The position numbers were made by a program, and so were the translations under genes. Below the pieces are notes generated by a model that did no database searches, was not told the origin of the DNA, and saw only the letters and a list, made by a program, of their open reading frames with translations. This document shows, one piece after another, positions 53,081-54,383 of a stretch of DNA of 54,383 bases. The stretch is from NCBI GenBank assembly GCA_029247685.1, contig JAQWKT010000025.1, positions 1-54,383 of the forward strand. The letters run 5' to 3'. Every line of letters begins with the position of its first letter. Position 1 is the first letter of the stretch. The stretch comes from Crocinitomicaceae bacterium (lineage in GTDB: Bacteria; Bacteroidota; Bacteroidia; Flavobacteriales_D; Crocinitomicaceae).

Positions 53081-53785
53081 TCACAAATTAACTCCATGAA
53101 ATTCTTTTGTTAGAATTTTATATTCTTCCGAATACCCCCCCTTTTTATCTCGAATAATTAAACTTGATTCTTTTACTTTCTTTGGGGTGTTTTTTTTGAA
53201 TTCTACCACAATTCGATTGCAATTAGATTCTTTTCCATAAATATAAATTAAACTACAAATTTTAAGACCATGGCTCCTTGCTACTAAAGTCCATTCATCA
53301 AAATCCTTATATGGTAGAATAAGCCAAAAAACACCATTATTAGACAACATAGATGCGGATTTTTCAAAAAAAACATCTAGGAAATCTGATGAAAGATGTT
53401 TTGAAGATAATTTTCTTGATGAAGAAGATCCTAAATCAGTTAAATAAAAAGGAGGATTGGAGAAAATCAAATCAAATATTTGATTTGTCTTAAAAAAAAA
53501 GAAGTTTTCCTTTTTTACAGTAAGATTTTTATTCCATAAAGAATTTTTAAAATTTTCGTTTGCAAGTGATACATTAGCAGCATCTATATCAATTGCTGTA
53601 ATCGATATTTTTGGGTTTTTTTGCACGGTCATTAATGCTAATACTCCTGTACCTGTTCCAATATCTAATGCATTTACATATTTTCCTTCAGGAATAAGCG
53701 AACCTAAAATCATGGCATCTGTACCAACTTTCATCGATGCCCCTTCTTGATTTATAGAAAAATGTTTAAAATGAAAAAAAACCAT
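53081..53785 (-). CDS. trmN6: tRNA1(Val) adenine-37 N6-methyltransferase family protein
   Basis: A 234-residue SAM-dependent methyltransferase. MKVGTDAMILGSLIP followed by ALDIGTGTGVLALM is the family-specific N-terminus with motif I; FSNPPFY is the N6-adenine catalytic motif (NPPF). It methylates A37 of tRNA1(Val) in E. coli (YfiC). The open frame extends to 53818, but the ATG at 53785 overlaps the rimM stop as TAATG and matches the family start MVFFHFKHFSINQ, so it is chosen. Placed after rimM in the ribosomal cluster, translationally coupled. Confidence 0.92.
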   Translation of the reverse strand: MVFFHFKHFSINQEGASMKVGTDAMILGSLIPEGKYVNALDIGTGTGVLALMTVQKNPKISITAIDIDAANVSLANENFKNSLWNKNLTVKKENFFFFKTNQIFDLIFSNPPFYLTDLGSSSSRKLSSKHLSSDFLDVFFEKSASMLSNNGVFWLILPYKDFDEWTLVARSHGLKICSLIYIYGKESNCNRIVVEFKKNTPKKVKESSLIIRDKKGGYSEEYKILTKEFHGVNL

Positions 53786-54309
53786 TATATATAAAGCGAT
53801 AATAAGCCTTCCGGACAAGATATATATAACTTTCTATTGCGTCTATCTATTTTGGTCACTAAATCCTTCATCAAAGGAACCAATACCTCTTTTCCATTAT
53901 TATTAATCTTCAATAATGGATTACTTGATAAGTCTAAAACATCTTCAACTAAACCAATTTCTCCATATGAAACATCTTGAACATTAAATCCGATTATTTC
54001 ATGATCATAAAAAGAAGTACCCTCTAATTCGGGTAAATAAGATAATGGCAAGTAAATATTTTTTTTTAATAATTCTTTTGCTTGATCTTCATGATCAACA
54101 CCATCTAGCTTAAGAATCGCATAACAGTTTCTAACAATTCGAATAGATATAATTGAAAAAGGAACTAAGTTCTGATTTAAATCACAATAAATCAATGTTA
54201 AACCCTTATAATCAAAAGGGTTAGTCACATCTAAAAACAACGAAACTTCACCTTTATATCCGTGAAGTTTCGCAATATATCCAAGATTGAAACAATCTTT
54301 TAAATTCAT
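53785..54309 (-). CDS. rimM: 16S rRNA processing protein RimM
   Basis: A 174-residue RimM of normal length: an N-terminal barrel domain (FNLGYIAKLHGYKGEVSLFLDV is the family start) and a C-terminal PRC-barrel (~95-170; FYDHEIIGFNVQD, GLVEDVLDLSSNPLLKI, EVLVPLMKDLVTKID). It binds S19 and aids 30S maturation. It lies just after rpsP, as in most bacteria, and overlaps the trmN6 start by one base. Confidence 0.96.
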   Translation of the reverse strand: MNLKDCFNLGYIAKLHGYKGEVSLFLDVTNPFDYKGLTLIYCDLNQNLVPFSIISIRIVRNCYAILKLDGVDHEDQAKELLKKNIYLPLSYLPELEGTSFYDHEIIGFNVQDVSYGEIGLVEDVLDLSSNPLLKINNNGKEVLVPLMKDLVTKIDRRNRKLYISCPEGLLSLYI

Positions 54310-54312
54310 GAA

Positions 54313-54383
54313 TTATTCTGGTGAAGTATCTTCAGACTTTTCTTGTTTTGGTGCTTCTTCTTCAGTCGCTGCTGCTTCTGCTG
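54313..54383 (-). CDS. rpsP: 30S ribosomal protein S16, C-terminal tail (5' end outside window)
   Basis: Only the last ~22 codons are visible: an Ala/Glu/Lys-rich tail ending EEEAPKQEKSEDTSPE and a TAA at 54313-54315. Long acidic, alanine-rich C-terminal extensions of S16 are usual in Bacteroidota. Position directly upstream of rimM (4-bp gap to its ATG) supports the call; the conserved core is not in the window. Confidence 0.75.
   Translation of the reverse strand, partial: AEAAATEEEAPKQEKSEDTSPE

Noticed and set aside
53786..53818. N-terminal extension of trmN6
   Set aside because: It lies inside rimM; the TAATG overlap at 53783-53787 and the family N-terminus favour 53785.

Overview
The window looks like chromosomal DNA from a low-GC member of the Bacteroidota, most likely order Flavobacteriales; I cannot name the family or genus. 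The support is: several secreted proteins ending in type A sorting domains of the type IX secretion system (T9SS), a PorP/SprF gene next to a PD40-OmpA gene, -7 promoter boxes of the Bacteroidota form TAnnTTTG, weak Shine-Dalgarno signals, and methionine synthase split into two genes. No tRNA, rRNA, CRISPR array, insertion sequence or phage gene was seen. Both window edges cut genes: a secreted subtilase at the left and rpsP at the right.

Layout. 1-8.1 kb: a secreted subtilisin-like protease with SprB repeats, a cytochrome P450 divergent from an AraC regulator, two T9SS cargo proteins, a pirin and a small zinc-ribbon membrane protein. 8.1-11.6 kb: an accessory-looking four-gene cassette (vWA protein, a cysteine-cluster protein of unknown function, a cytosolic M28-type peptidase, a NADAR protein). 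Its two transcription units carry the same 14-bp palindrome and -7 region at identical spacing, so they look co-regulated. This is the best candidate here for an undescribed system. 11.7-16.8 kb: a phosphodiesterase-like lipoprotein, a CvfB-like S1 protein and a very large T9SS beta-propeller protein.

16.9-24.9 kb: nitroreductase plus aldehyde dehydrogenase, divergent from an acyl-CoA ligase; a two-TM potassium-channel pore fused to a large exported N-terminal domain; a DUF2141 protein, an FkbM methyltransferase, a fatty acid hydroxylase family protein and a cold-shock protein. 25.1-34.0 kb: housekeeping genes dtd, rsgA, accC, tamB and tsaD, and a short conserved protein. 34.1-42.7 kb: a DsbD-like reductase with a duplicated thioredoxin domain, a DUF5916 outer-membrane protein, then an oxidoreductase, a lipoprotein and a sugar-phosphate transferase in one direction.

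42.7-47.7 kb: a 332-bp gap with a possible 42-residue gene, the split metH pair behind a SAM-I riboswitch, and a CPBP protease gene whose start region carries a 40-bp tandem duplication. 47.8-54.4 kb: OmpA-type and beta-barrel envelope proteins, the PorP/SprF and PD40-OmpA pair, a small membrane-anchored protein, and the rpsP-rimM-trmN6 translation cluster.

Several starts were moved from the longest reading frame using promoter, riboswitch or stop-codon overlap evidence: the 6.6 kb cargo gene, the 33.7 kb gene, the metH N-terminal gene, the CPBP gene and trmN6.
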